Source of the DNA: Citrus sinensis
Lineage: Eukaryota; Streptophyta; Magnoliopsida; Sapindales; Rutaceae
Reading direction: 5' to 3'
NCBI RefSeq assembly: GCF_022201045.2
Contig: NC_068563.1
Span: 29,795,001-29,859,000, forward strand
Length of the DNA: 64,000 nt
In this document: piece after piece, positions 35,001 to 46,391 of the stretch
Position numbering within the stretch: the stretch's first letter is position 1
How the letters are laid out: the number at the start of each line of letters is the position of its first letter
Made by a program: the position numbers and the translations under genes
The notes under the pieces: model-generated
The model's database searches: none
Told to the model about the DNA's origin: nothing
The model's input: the letters and a program-made list of their open reading frames with translations, nothing else

Positions 35001-35432
35001 ATGGAGAATATCTGGCGTGCCTTGTCGGGTCAGGACCCGAACCCGGAAGATTACACAGGCATAGAGTTCTGGTCTAACCCGGAGCGATCGGGCTGGTTAA
35101 CAAAGCAAGGCGACTACATCAAAACGTGGCGCCGCCGTTGGTTCATTCTGAAACAAGGCAAGCTCTTTTGGTTCAAAGACTCCCACAACATCACCCCCGG
35201 CTCCACTCCACGTGGCGTCATCCCTGTGGGCACTTGCCTCACCGTCAGGGGCGCCGAGGACCTTCTGAACAAACCCTTCGCCTTCGAGCTCTCCACGGGG
35301 GAATACACGATGTACTTTGTGGCGGATACTGAGAAGGAGAAAGAGGAGTGGATCAATTCGATTGGTCGCGCGATTGTTCAGCACTCGCGCTCGGTGACTG
35401 AATCCGAAGTCGTTGATTATGATAACAAATGA
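35001..35432 (+). CDS. PH1: Pleckstrin homology domain protein, PH1-like, single exon
   Basis: An intronless 143-aa reading frame, noticeably GC-richer than its flanks. A short N-terminal part (MENIWRALSGQDPNPEDYTG) precedes one PH domain at about residues 28-132. The domain begins with RSGWLTKQGDYIKTWRRRWF, which carries the Lys/Arg pattern that binds phosphoinositides. It ends with the C-terminal helix EKEKEEWINSIGRAI and its invariant Trp. Length and layout match Arabidopsis PH1, a phosphoinositide-binding protein of endosomal membranes. The position next to anthranilate synthase and UGT71 sequences matches the Arabidopsis locus order. No signal peptide or membrane helix. Confidence 0.92.
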   Translation: MENIWRALSGQDPNPEDYTGIEFWSNPERSGWLTKQGDYIKTWRRRWFILKQGKLFWFKDSHNITPGSTPRGVIPVGTCLTVRGAEDLLNKPFAFELSTGEYTMYFVADTEKEKEEWINSIGRAIVQHSRSVTESEVVDYDNK

Positions 35433-35845
35433 TGATTGGTTTGTGAAATTTTCAATTTCTTAAATTTACTGTAAAAAAAAAAAAGTGTGTGAACCTTCGT
35501 TAAAAAAATTGTTCTTTTTTTGTGGGTTTATGTTACAATTTGAGTAACCTTACACAGTTTATAGTTCTGGGCAGCTTTAATTTTTCCTCTATTTTATTAT
35601 TTTCCGATAGAATTATTCATGACATGGTGGGTTGTGCCTATCGATTTGAAAGGGCCCATCAGTGATTATTGTAAATGTTTCTTGAAGTGAGAGATTTGCT
35701 GTAGCTTAGTGGTGGATAAAGCATCAACCATTCGTATGTGACTTTTCTATTTCTTGCTTTTGAGCTTGTGGACGACGAAGCATAACTTTAGATAAGGATA
35801 GAGGAGCGGAATTGGCGGATCAAGAAGGAAAAGTTTGAAAGCTGA
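35433..35845. other. 3' flank of the PH gene
   Basis: Probable 3' UTR with an A run at about 35473-35484, then AT-rich spacer up to the glycosyltransferase relic. Nothing else seen. Confidence 0.5.
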
Positions 35846-36590
35846 GATGAAGAAAGCAGAGCTCATATTCATTCCATCACTAGGAATTGGTCACCTTATG
35901 TCAACCCTTGAGTTTCCGAAGCCTTTTAATCGATCAGGATGATCGAATTTCAGTCACTATCCTGTCTATGAAGCTATCGTTCGCTCCTTGGGTTGATGCA
36001 TACACCAAATAACTAACAGATTCAAAACCAAGAATCTGTATCATTGACCTCCCTCCTGTAGATCCACCTCTTCCAGATGTTTTAAAGAAATCTCCAGAAT
36101 ACACTGGTTGTGGAAAGTCACTTGCCCAATGTTAAAAATATTGTATCATCCCGCTCTAACTCAGGCTCCCTCCAAGTTACCGGGTTAGCTTTCGATTTCT
36201 TTTGTGTGTCCATGGTTGACGGTGCTAAAGAGCTGACTCTACCTTCATACATATTTTTAACTTCTGATGTGGGATTCGAGGGTTTCGTGCTGTATTTACT
36301 GATTCATGAGGATAGGATCAGCACTGTATTTGAATTTTCAGATCACGAGTTGTTAATTCCATCTACAATCAACCCGGTTTTGCTTTCTCCTCTGTTTAAT
36401 AGGGATGTGGGTCATGCCACTTTTCTGAAGCTTCCTCAAAGATTCAAAGATGTCAACGGTATAATTATAAATACATTTCCTGAGTTAGAGCCTTATGCTG
36501 TTCTGGTGATCTAAATCCTCGATTGCACATAGCTGGGCCAGTGCTTCACCTTAAAGCTGATGAGGTTTGGAGCAATGGGGTAATTTGGTT
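35846..36590 (+). pseudogene. UDP-glycosyltransferase relic, UGT71-type, N-terminal half
   Basis: It opens with ATG and MKKAELIFIPSLGIGHLMST, the typical UGT N-terminus including the catalytic-His GH motif. A frameshift follows within about 25 codons. Homology continues in other frames: SVTILSMKLSFAPWVDAYTK, an in-frame stop, then CIIDLPPVDPP, a second shift, and TGLAFDFFCVSMVD with LPSYIFLTSDVGFEGF. Last recognisable segments are LKLPQRFKDVNGIIINTF and RLHIAGPVLHLKADE. The C-terminal PSPG sugar-donor box is absent. At least two frameshifts and one stop make it non-functional. It sits where Arabidopsis has its UGT71 clusters, between PH1 and VLN1, so it is probably a decayed member of that ancestral locus. 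Confidence 0.88.
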
Positions 36591-39498
36591 GGTATTTTAC
36601 GGGGAAAAGAATTATTGGCCAGTATTAGATTTTCAAGCCTGAGCAGACGAGCAAACTCACTGGGAATTTCACCCTGGAGCCATTGTCTGCAAAGTTGATG
36701 TACCTGAGAAAAATGAGATTCCCAGCATTAGGAGATAAGAAACCTCCTATGCTCTTTCCCAGGTCTAATTTAGTCACTCTTTTGTGCCTACTGCCGCAGG
36801 TTATTCCCCTCCATTGATATAAGTTTACAGAAGTGCTTCATGAAATTGCGACTCCAAGTGGATCATGAAGCTGTGACACTATGGCGAGTAATGTAAGATG
36901 ATCTATGTTGTTGGAACTGGCTACGATGGTGATGGAAGTACACCAGAGAAGAAAGGCAAGTGCACTTGATGGTTGTAGAATTCTAGGAAGCTGCATTTTT
37001 AGGATTAGAATTTTTTTTTTAAAATTTTTTTTAAAGGAAATGAGACATTAGGCTCCGATGCCACCTCTTTTGGTCCCATAATTCATAGTGCTCAGTCGCT
37101 TTGGCTTCTCTTGTCATCACAAGGTTATTTGATTCACAAGCAAAAATTATGGACAAGATACCAAATTAGATAAATAATGCTGGCCGTTCAAGAAAGGGAG
37201 TTAATCCTTAATTAAAACGAGAAAATAGTCGAAAAGATGAATGAAGATTCCTCGTCCTTTACCTAATGTGTATTTCGATCTTGTTTCTTTGTTGTCATAT
37301 GTTTTTTTTTCCGTATTAGTTACTAGTAATACTATACTTGATAGCAAATCACCAGGATCCGGCAGCCGATATATAAATAATCAATCAAAGTCAATGGAGG
37401 AGGAAAGCAAAGTTTCCCAGTCCATGAGGCCTAGAAACGTGGTACGGTAAAATTTGTTGCACGAATCATATATATGATAATCTAATTAATGTATACTGAA
37501 ATGGTAAATTGAATATTTAGTACCAGCCCGCAAATATAATCAATCCTTCATTGGAAATGAATACATATAGAGTGAGATTTTGAATCTAGTGCTTATTAGA
37601 TCATTTGTCCTAGAAATTAAAGCCTGCTATAGAACAGTTTCATTGACGATAAATATTTTCGTTGGAAGATTTGAGTTATGAGATGGATTGACTGAGGAAT
37701 CGATTACAGAGATGAATGGCAAGTGCACTATATAGATGAAGAATGCTAGGAAGCTCCATTTTTTGTTATATTTGAAAGGAAAGGAGCACATTAATCTTTG
37801 AGAACACCTCTTTTGATCTCATAATTTATAGAGCTCAGTCATACTGTTTACCTGTAGGAGAGCCGAATGTCCGAAGAACTCTATTCAAAAAGCCATTTTA
37901 GATTCCCCATTTCCGACTTCAAGCAAATTTACGTCTCCTGAGCTTCTATTTCTGGCCAGAGCTTTTCTAAAGTCTGAAACCAAACAAAAGTATTAGTATC
38001 AATACGAAGAGTATTAAAATAATATACAATTCCATTAATAAATTACATATATAATTTAAAAACTCACTGGCGGCCTCTTAATGTCGCGTCGACGAATGCA
38101 GAAAGTACTGCTACGCTGGCAAATCACATGCTATCGGATTTAAAATTTCCGACCATTCAATGATGGTCCATTTATCCGAAAACTAGGCTATATGACGGTG
38201 AAAATACCACGCAAAGGGTGGCAGGATCATAACATCGCCATTTAAGAGTTACTGCGTGGGGTGCCCCACCACAAACTCATCAATCTCAGCGGCTGTCGAC
38301 GACAAGAAATCAGGTGGCGGTGCACCTAAATGAGCCGCCATTATTCGGTGGAGTTATAATGCCGCCGCTTCTTTTGGTGGTTCTGCGAGACCAAACGACC
38401 ATCAGTGTTGACAAAATTTGATCGGTTCCGTAGGTCATTCAAATCTGAATATTTCGGTATCAGAGTTGTCACCAAATATTTTGAACTCGCCGGCGACGGC
38501 GACGAAATAGTGAATTCTGATTTGTTATTTTTAAGTTATTAATAAATTTAATTTTATATTGTTCATTTATTATTTATTTTATTATATTAACAGCATTGAA
38601 AGATTACATCAAACTATCAAAGTAACATTATCACGGCAGCTGCTAAGTTATAACTATATAGTAGTTATCCAATATGAAGAAATAGTAGTATATACTTTGT
38701 AGTAGCATGTGAAATAAACAGAAAGTCATGGATAATTATCTATAATCATGTGTTGTAATTAGTAAATTTATTACATTAATTAGCACTACTAATATTTTTA
38801 TTTTTTTTAACTTTCTATTTATATTTTATAATGGTTATTAATTACAGTAACTCCATTTTGTATTGTTGTTCATATATATATATGCGTGTGTTTGTACTGT
38901 TATGATTAACTTATCAAACATATACGGTAGATTATTTGACAAGTGATCATATAATAATCTAAAATCACCAAACATCTCACCAAATTATTTGTAAAAAGAA
39001 TTGATTATTTTGGAAGCTAATGCAATCCCATACAATTATACTTCTATTTTCTTAATCTAACAGTACCAAGATGCATGATTTGGATAAGCGAGGAGAAATT
39101 TTGATGAATCCCTTTCATGACACCACCGTGCAAATCCAGAAAACTTAATCCATATTTAAGTTAGTGCCTATTCTTTTACCAAACTGATGCGATCAACAAC
39201 ATACTGCATTGTGCAGACATTCAAGGATGCTTTGCCACCGAAGTCGAGTCAACACTCAATAACTCTGAAAATTAGCTAATCGCACCAACCAACCAAACAT
39301 CAAGCCTTCCAGGTTAAAAAGTAAAAACAGACCATCTAGGTGACTTGGTCTTAGACAATGGCCGGTCTGTTAAAGCTGTGGTTGTTAATAATTGAGACAT
39401 ATAGGGAGACGGAACAGTCTGCATATAATGTGGACCCACAATGTAAAGCTTCACCATAAATTCTTATAGCATTCTCATCTACTTGATTTATGTGTTGA
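36591..39498. other. Intergenic behind the UGT relic, with direct repeats
   Basis: Two diverged direct repeats lie at about 36955-37095 and 37718-37844. A GC-richer patch at 38060-38515 shows no intact reading frame. It could be a gene or transposon remnant. The remainder is AT-rich without recognisable features. The last 150 bp or so are the 3' UTR of the CCCH gene. Confidence 0.45.
36955..37844. repeat. Pair of diverged direct repeats (about 130 bp, 760 bp apart)
   Basis: Both copies carry GGCAAGTGCACT, then CTAGGAAGCT, AAAGGAAA, CACCTCTTTTG and a variant of CATAATTCATAGTGCTCAGTC in the same order. The copies span about 36955-37095 and 37718-37844. They may be the 3' flanks of two former tandem glycosyltransferase genes. 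Confidence 0.65.
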
Positions 39499-41444
39499 TC
39501 ATCTCTCTCTATGACGGTGGGACGATGAGTCCCCACGCCCAGTTGAGGATTTGTCCCCTCCTCTTCTGTCTTGGTCCTCTCTTAAATAGGATTCAGATTC
39601 ATGCCTTTTAGGTCTCTTTTCATCCCTCCTGTAATGATCCTCTCTGGACCTTGCCTCAAATTCATTGTTGTCACTATGCCTTCGCGATCTCTTATCTTCC
39701 CTCCTACCATGATCTTCTCTTGGTTTCTCTCTATGATCGTGCCTTATTGATCTCTTTTCCTCCCTTCTATCACTTTGATTTGGATTGCCCTCTAGGGCCA
39801 CCCTTCCACTGCCTGTTGCTCTGGAACTTGAATCATTCTTACCCCAGCTAAAACCTTCAAACTTCTCATGTCCCCATCTCGAACTTCTATCCTGAGGACC
39901 CCCACCGGTATTTGCAGCTCTCTGGATAAAGAAAAAGCAAAAAATCATGAAATAAGAAACCTGTAAAGGATAAGGAATGTAAATTTTGAAATAGTTTGGA
40001 TATCATATCCAATTCATCACCACCGCCGCCTGCATGGGTATGATGCTTTGGTAACTTTTTGCATGAACAAACTGAAAATATTTCATTCTTATATTGTTAA
40101 TGGTTAATTGATAACAAACACCAAAAAGGCATTTTCAAATTTTCAATAACAGATTTGCCTGTAACAATACATGATCTTTTTTTTCTTTTTTCCTTAGACC
40201 ACATCTTAAACATATTAGAAGGAAGCATGAAACAATATTGTTTAGAGTTAAGTTTATCTAGATAAACACAATCCACTCCTAAATGCATGTCTGCATCCAA
40301 CTTGGGTTGTTTGTAACTGTATCTTCAAATTTAAAATGGCAGTTAATTGACACCTGGCCACTATTTTTACTGCACAATTTGCTAGACAATCAACTTTAAG
40401 ATTTGACTTCCTATAAATAGTAGCACATACATAGTCCCTTAATTATAAGTTTTCTCTAGAGAAACACTTAAATAAGGCACCGAATATGTTGGTTAGCACA
40501 TTAATCTTTGGTAGGTTGATTCTATCAATTCAATATTTAAACAAAAATATTAATTAGCCAGCCAAAGAACAATAAATAAATTGTAATGATGCCTTCCTAC
40601 GAGACATATAGACCTTACCTGCTCATTATGGGAAAATTTGCATCCGTCTCCGCGAGTACATTCACCTCTCTGGAAAGCACGGCAGACTCCTCGTTCCTCC
40701 CGCATCCGCTGCCGTGTCTCTTCATCCTCTTCTTCTTTCTTTTTGTATTTAGCAACATGATCAACTCTTATAGTTCGTCCTAATATCTGAGCACCATTCA
40801 GATTATCTGAAAGACAATTCACAGAAAGTAATTAAAATTACATTCCATAAACAAGCTTGCTCTAGCAATAAGTTCTAACATCTTTAAATGAGCCTGCAGG
40901 AGATGGCAAACAACCTACAGCGAGAATCGTACTTCTTTGGTCCTCATATGCAACAAAAGCGAAACCTCTGGGTTTTCCAGTACCCTTGTCTCTTACAAGA
41001 TTAACATCAACAATCTCTCCACATCTGAATATATTCAATTTCAAACCAGAATTTAGTTGCCAACAAACAAGTAAATAAATACTTCTATCTCACGATAAGT
41101 TAATTATTCACAGTATTTTCAACACATTAACATAAATGCCCACACTTAGAAGTTAAGATCTTGCATGTGCAACTGCCCTAATATTAAAAGCTAAAAGGAA
41201 AAGAAGTTCACAAAAGTTCGCATATTAACTGTTTGAATAAATGCTTAAGAGACATAAAGGTATGTACTTACTGGGCAAAAACCGCGAGAAGATCGCCTTC
41301 AGTGAGATCGAAAGGGATGCCGCCGACGTAAACGTAAGCCGAATCTTTGTACTTGGCATGCCACGAAGCGTCGTCGGATATTCCTAGATCCGCTTCCTTT
41401 GAATTTATGTGCTGAATCCTTTTCACCTGTGTTAAGGGATTCAT
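39499..41444 (-). CDS. RRM and CCCH zinc finger protein (RBMX2/IST3-like), 4 exons
   Basis: Exons on the minus strand are 41444-41272, 41024-40915, 40806-40619 and 39921-39499; 297 aa. The start MNPLTQVKRIQHINSKEADL is conserved in the IST3/Snu17/RBMX2 family. These proteins belong to the RES complex of the activated spliceosome, retaining unspliced pre-mRNA and aiding splicing. The RRM spans about residues 35-115, with RNP2-like VYVGGI and RNP1-like RGFAFVAY. A CCCH finger follows: CRAFQRGECTRGDGCKFSH, spacing C-x7-C-x5-C-x3-H. The C-terminal 130 residues are a charged Arg/Asp/Glu/His tail with repeated RREDKR-like units, typical of splicing factors. In plants this class is annotated as zinc finger CCCH domain-containing protein 25 or 42. 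The first exon of the RRM ends AQ-CGEI where relatives usually have YGEI. Confidence 0.9.
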
Positions 41445-42887
41445 TTCGCCGTACGAAAGGACTGAAGAAGAGAAAGAAGATTTCAAGTCATATGAAATAA
41501 AATAAAATAAGAAAATAAATTTTGACGGAGAGAGCCATCGCTTATATAGTGATTATTTATCTGTGTGTAATAGGAATTAGGAAATATCTAGAGAAGATGA
41601 AAAAGCGTTACATTATATTATAGTCATTCTCAAAGCACTATCACATAAATAAAAATTAAAAAAAGAAGTCGACAACTTACTTTCTCCGACTCTCCGGTGC
41701 GATGGCAACGGCTTAACGAGGATGCGATAGCAATAGTTGGCGCCTGGCGACAAGGTGGCTGAATCACGATCACGATCTGCAATCTACCGTCTGCCAAAAG
41801 CTACTAAAAAATATTGAATCACGATTGCTGGCGGTTGATGGTGCATGAGTGACGGCTGTGAGACTGAGAGAGTGAGGCGGTGAGACCAGAGGGCGAGACC
41901 CGTGAGATCATGTCCGGAGACAGAGAGAGTGAGCGTGAGCGTGAGGGGGGGGGGGGTTAGGTCAAGTAGGATTTTTTTTCTTCAAATTAAATTGCTTGAA
42001 CCGATCGGTTTGTGCATTAAGCCCGAACCGAACACAAACCATTTGGTTCATGAAAATATAAACCGTTTGGTTGAGTGCTATTCATTTGGTTTGATTCGAT
42101 TCATTTAAAAAAAAAATCAATCCGAATACCCACTCCTTGAAAACATTTCATAAGGGAAAAAGTTTTTTTATAATGGACAATTTCATTATTATTATTTAAT
42201 TAATAGCTCATTTTATTTTATTTTTTAAATAATAATTTAAAATACTCTTTTAATAGTTTATTATTAGTTTATTTTAAAATTCATTAAAGATAAAATAAGA
42301 TTTCCAATTAAAGAGATATAAACCATTTAAAAATAAAACTCTCAAGCACAATTAAATAAAATTTAAATTTGTGCATAATTTTAAAATTTAAGAATAACTT
42401 AATGCATAAATAATAATAATAACACTAAATAATAAATTAAATATATATTTAATGCAAAAAAAAAAGATTTCATAGGAATGGTTTTTTTCCCCAAATTTTT
42501 AGGTTGTTCATGAATTTAATATGGTCAAGATAAATAAATAGATGATCAACATTATTATTATTTTATCAAAAGTAAACATAAACTTCATTTACTTAAAAAA
42601 AAACACACACACACACTAAAGACATACAAAATTTATTTAATATACTAAGAGTGAAATACATTACGTTAGAGTGTGTTGTTTTATTTTTTAATTTATTCTT
42701 AATTTTAATATGATGCTGATTGAAAGTATATTTTTATCATATAAAAAAAAATTAATGAACGCGCGTGCACATGCGCATAAGTAACCCAACTCTTTTGTTT
42801 GGCGTGAGATAATTGGCTGATGTCAAGGAAGGCCCGAGTTTTAATGTTATTATCACCAGTCTTCGCAGTTAAATATTCTTCACAGTT
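41445..42887. other. Intergenic upstream of the CCCH gene
   Basis: The first 500 bp should be leader and promoter of the CCCH gene. A run of 13 G lies at 41945-41957. At 41990-42130 ACCGAAC/GGTTCG motifs like those in hAT-like element 1 appear, perhaps an eroded relative. From 42140 on it is AT-rich low-complexity DNA. Confidence 0.45.
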
Positions 42888-43216
42888 GCCACTTCGGCCT
42901 TGGCCGAAGTGGTGGGCTGCTGCCCTCACAAGCATTGTGAGGGCAGCGGTTCTAGCCCCCACAAAAGTATTGTGGGGGCTAAATGTTCTTTATATCCTTT
43001 TCCCTTGCGAAATGCAAGTGGAGTATGGACATCCTCTCCTGTGAGGGGTTATTTGTATTAGGCATGTACTTCATAGAATTCATTGTAATAATGTAAGTCC
43101 CAATCATGTATATCTGATTGTAAATATCAGTGTAATACCTCTGCTACAATAGGCAGTTGTTGTAAATATCTGTGTAATGCAGTAATCTGATGATTAATCA
43201 GTCTCAAAAAAAAAAA
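42888..43216 (+). mobile_element. A-tailed retroposon with three perfect hairpins
   Basis: The body at 42888-43205 is followed by an uninterrupted run of 14 A (43206-43219), the last three of which belong to the duplication. Identical 17-bp direct repeats AAATATTCTTCACAGTT flank it at 42871-42887 and 43217-43233. This is the signature of LINE-type target-primed reverse transcription. The 5' part forms three consecutive perfect stems: 42889-42899 with 42902-42912 (11 bp), 42919-42931 with 42935-42947 (13 bp), and 42953-42964 with 42970-42981 (12 bp). Stems two and three share the core CACAA...TTGTG. I recognise neither a tRNA, 7SL or 5S head nor a protein frame. It could be a SINE of unknown origin, a retroposed structured RNA, or a 5'-truncated LINE or LTR-element transcript. 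Confidence 0.8.
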
Positions 43217-43455
43217 AAATATTCTTCACAGTTAAAAATTCTTACCATACAATATATGAGTTGGATCCAATTAGTATGATTTAAGCATGCAATACATTTT
43301 GGGGCAGTGTTAGCTGAAAGCGAGGCTTGAGAATTAATTTATTTTGATGTGGATTTGGAAATTATAGTTTGTGCACATTGTGAATTTGTAACATTGAACA
43401 CAATTTCATCCGTTACTCTTTCTTCTCATAATAATTTGTCATTTTATTTACATTT

Positions 43456-44098
43456 AAATTGGGTGCGTTTACTTCTTGGGTTGGGCAATCGGAATTCATA
43501 ATCAAAATTATTAATAGTGTTTACTTCACAAAATAGAGTCAGAGATCATAATAAGAATCGTGGGGCTTAGGGAGATTGATTTCTAAGGATAGTGGTGGGA
43601 ATGAGTCTCCCATTCCTAAGAATGACCATTTTGCCATCCCACAAAATTAAAAATACCCATTTTGTCCTTAGTTATAATTAATTAATATATTATAATAATT
43701 AATTAATTAAATTATTATAATTAATAAATATTAATACATTATTAACAATTAATTAATTAAAATTTTACAATTAATTAATATATTAATATATTATTAACAA
43801 TAATCATTAATAATAATCATTTTTGAATAAATAATCATTATAATTAAAACATAAAATAAAAATTATGACAATAGTTTACTAAGTACTTTTTAATAATTTA
43901 TTACAATTTAACTCATTCCAGTTATGATTTCAAGATAAAGTAAATACAATAATGGCAATTTCACTCATTTTGATTCCAATTTTTATAATTCAAATAGACA
44001 ATTTATTCTAATTTCCATTCTCCATTCTCATTTCAGTGCATTCTCATTCATGCCCATTTCGATTCTAGCTCATTCTGATTCTAACTTATTAAACGCAT
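43456..44098. mobile_element. Possible MITE, weak terminal repeats
   Basis: The left end GGGTGCGTTTACTTC is mirrored by TTAAACGCATCA on the right. Subterminal sequences on both sides are variations of ATTCCGATTATGAATT/GAATCAGAATG. Boundaries and target duplication are not clear. No coding frame. Confidence 0.35.
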
Positions 44099-44337
44099 CA
44101 TTAAAACCTTCACCCATTCAACCAAAGAAAAAAAAATGAATAATCACTTCATAACTTGATATCTTTATTCAATTCGGTAGCTCAGTTGGTTCCAATAATA
44201 AGTAGTCTATATTAATCATTTATTTATTTTTCCCATTTTCATTATGTATCCAATCCCATTGCATTTTAAGTTCCCTACTATGGGTTTGGCTTTGGTGTAG
44301 TAGTTGTACCACGCCCTTATTCTTCTTTTGAGACTTA

Positions 44338-44974
44338 AGACTAGTTTGGTGATGCTATAATTTTTAAAATAATTATTGCTAGATATATTATGAAAATAAT
44401 CAGTTATGATGAAAATTAATTAAATATTTTTAAAATAAAGTAAAATTTATTTTTAAATGTGTTGTAAGTTTTAAAAGCACTTATATGTGTTTTGTAAATT
44501 TTAGTGTTAAACTACTATAAAAATATAAATAATTGAATTGGATATAATGTAAAATAAAATTTATTCACACATTTATAAAACTTGTATATAAATTTTTTTA
44601 TTGTGTATATATAATAATTGATAACTAAAATAAATATTATATATTATTAGTTTTATTTTTTATTTTGTTATCTCAATATTAATTGGTAATAACAACATTC
44701 TCTTTAAAGTCAATGCCTTTATTTCTCAATTAATAAGGACAATTTTGAATTTCTACAACATATACGAGGATATACATAGAATTATATTAATTATAAAATT
44801 GATTATCAAAATTAGCTTTTGAAAAACTATTTTTTACCTACTTTTCAAAATCTACTATAAGATGAGATAATTTTCCCAAAAGCGATTTAAAAAAATTAAT
44901 TACTAAATACTTAAATTAACTTTTAAATTTTTAAATCACATTTAAAGCTTCCAAAAGCAATTCCAAATGGACAC
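44338..44974. mobile_element. Possible Harbinger-type MITE
   Basis: Imperfect terminal repeats (AGACTAGTTTGGTGATGC on the left; GTGTCCATTTGGAATTGC for the right end in reverse) lie between TTA trinucleotides at 44335-44337 and 44975-44977. A TTA duplication fits PIF/Harbinger elements. The ends are only partly similar, so this is tentative. Confidence 0.4.
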
Positions 44975-46391
44975 TTAATTATGAATGGTAATTTTTCTCG
45001 ATGGGATGAGATTGTGATATATTTTTATCTCATAAAAAAATTCAGGAACGGGAGCAATATATTTTTTTTATCCCACTTGCATATATGGGACGAGAGTGGG
45101 AGAGACAAATTTTGTTCTATCTTATCTCATTGCCGACTAAGAATGAGAATTTTTTCAATTGGGATGTGATCCTGCAAGATCCCATCTCTTTTGGAACGGG
45201 ATCAAGACATGTTTTTGTCCCAAAAAAAAAAAGGACGGAAGTGTGACATTTTTCTATCCCACTTACATATACATGATGAAATTGAGATTAATAAATCTCA
45301 TTCCATCCCATCTCGTTCCATTACCAATCTTACACCTAGTTAACTATCAAATTTTTTTTGGCATCTTATACTCTTTTTGTTTGACAATATTTACAATTTT
45401 ATTTATTTATAAATATTAATATACCTAATGTCCACATCCATAATACACATGACGATCTCTATTACAAGAAACATTAAATTCTACTAAAGAACTTTTTAAT
45501 AGAAAATTATTTATGTGTAGCAGTTGCAGTAGCACAAGTGCTATTATTATTGTTGTTCTTCATGCGATACATCAATTTTTTGTTATCATCATCAATATTT
45601 GTCACTTACGATTGATCGATTAGCACGCTTAGGTCCCACTCGAAAAACGCAAGCCAGGCACGCCGTTTCGCCAAAAAGTTGAAAACATAGTAGCGGGAAA
45701 ACACCCGTAATGTGGCGGCAACTCATAACCTCTGTGCCCAGCTGCATACGGCCACTGGCCAGACACTGCCGCCTTAACTTCACTCCTCAGCCAGGCCTTC
45801 AGCAATTCAACTTTCCTTTCAATAATATTTCTTTTAATTAAATTAAACAACAAAAAGCTCACCACTTTCAGGAGTGGGCCCCGTGTTAGCTGGACGATAA
45901 TGCCAAACATATCATTCATCCTCCTTCTTCTTCTTCTTCTTCTCTCTCTTTAAACTTTTTAAATTACTCAAATTGCGTATCCATTTCCACATTCATCATA
46001 ATTAATTTGTTGACCAAAATTTCAATTCATTGACAGATTCAAACAAAACAACTCTCCTTCGCTCTCTTGTTCAAATCTAAATAGAGGAGAGGTTGTTAAC
46101 TAACTTTTGTTTATATATTGTTATTTTTGTTTTGGATAGATTAAAATTTTTGTTTATTTTGATTATTATTCATCTTTTGGTCGTTTATCATGATCGCTGC
46201 TGTATGAAAATGGAGCATGTTTAATTTCAACTTTTTTTTTTTGGGCTTCAGAAAGAAACACGAAGAAAGAACTGTAAGATATTGAAATTCGACGCTCGGC
46301 CTCGGCCTCGGCCTCGGCCTCGGCCTCTGCAGGTTTATATTTTAATTGTCGCGACGTTTCGTTTGGTGGAGTTTCAGAGCTACGAAAGACA
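44975..46391. other. Intergenic upstream of villin
   Basis: About 44990-45335 contains repeated GGGATGAGAT/ATCTCATCCC-like motifs with GGTAAT near both ends, possibly another small terminal-repeat element. The sequence from about 45930 on, with TTC and CTC runs, is likely the promoter and leader of the villin gene. Confidence 0.45.
46294..46327. repeat. Hexanucleotide repeat (CTCGGC)n before the villin start
   Basis: Five to six tandem CTCGGC units end about 65 bp before the villin ATG, followed by CTGCAG. Probably in the leader. Expansion-prone and unusual against the AT-rich background. Confidence 0.85.

Noticed and set aside
39651-39851. Plus-strand open frame opposite the CCCH gene
   Set aside because: It is the antisense of the Arg/Asp-rich exon 4 of the CCCH gene.
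41985-42135. Fourth hAT-like element with ACCGAAC motifs
   Set aside because: Motifs resemble element 1 and the right side has ACCCACTCCT, but no matching left end or target duplication could be placed.
44171-44200. tRNA-like start CGGTAGCTCAGTTGGTT
   Set aside because: It resembles a tRNA D-arm/A box, but no anticodon arm, T-arm or B box follows at the right spacing and no cloverleaf can be built. At most a SINE-head fragment.
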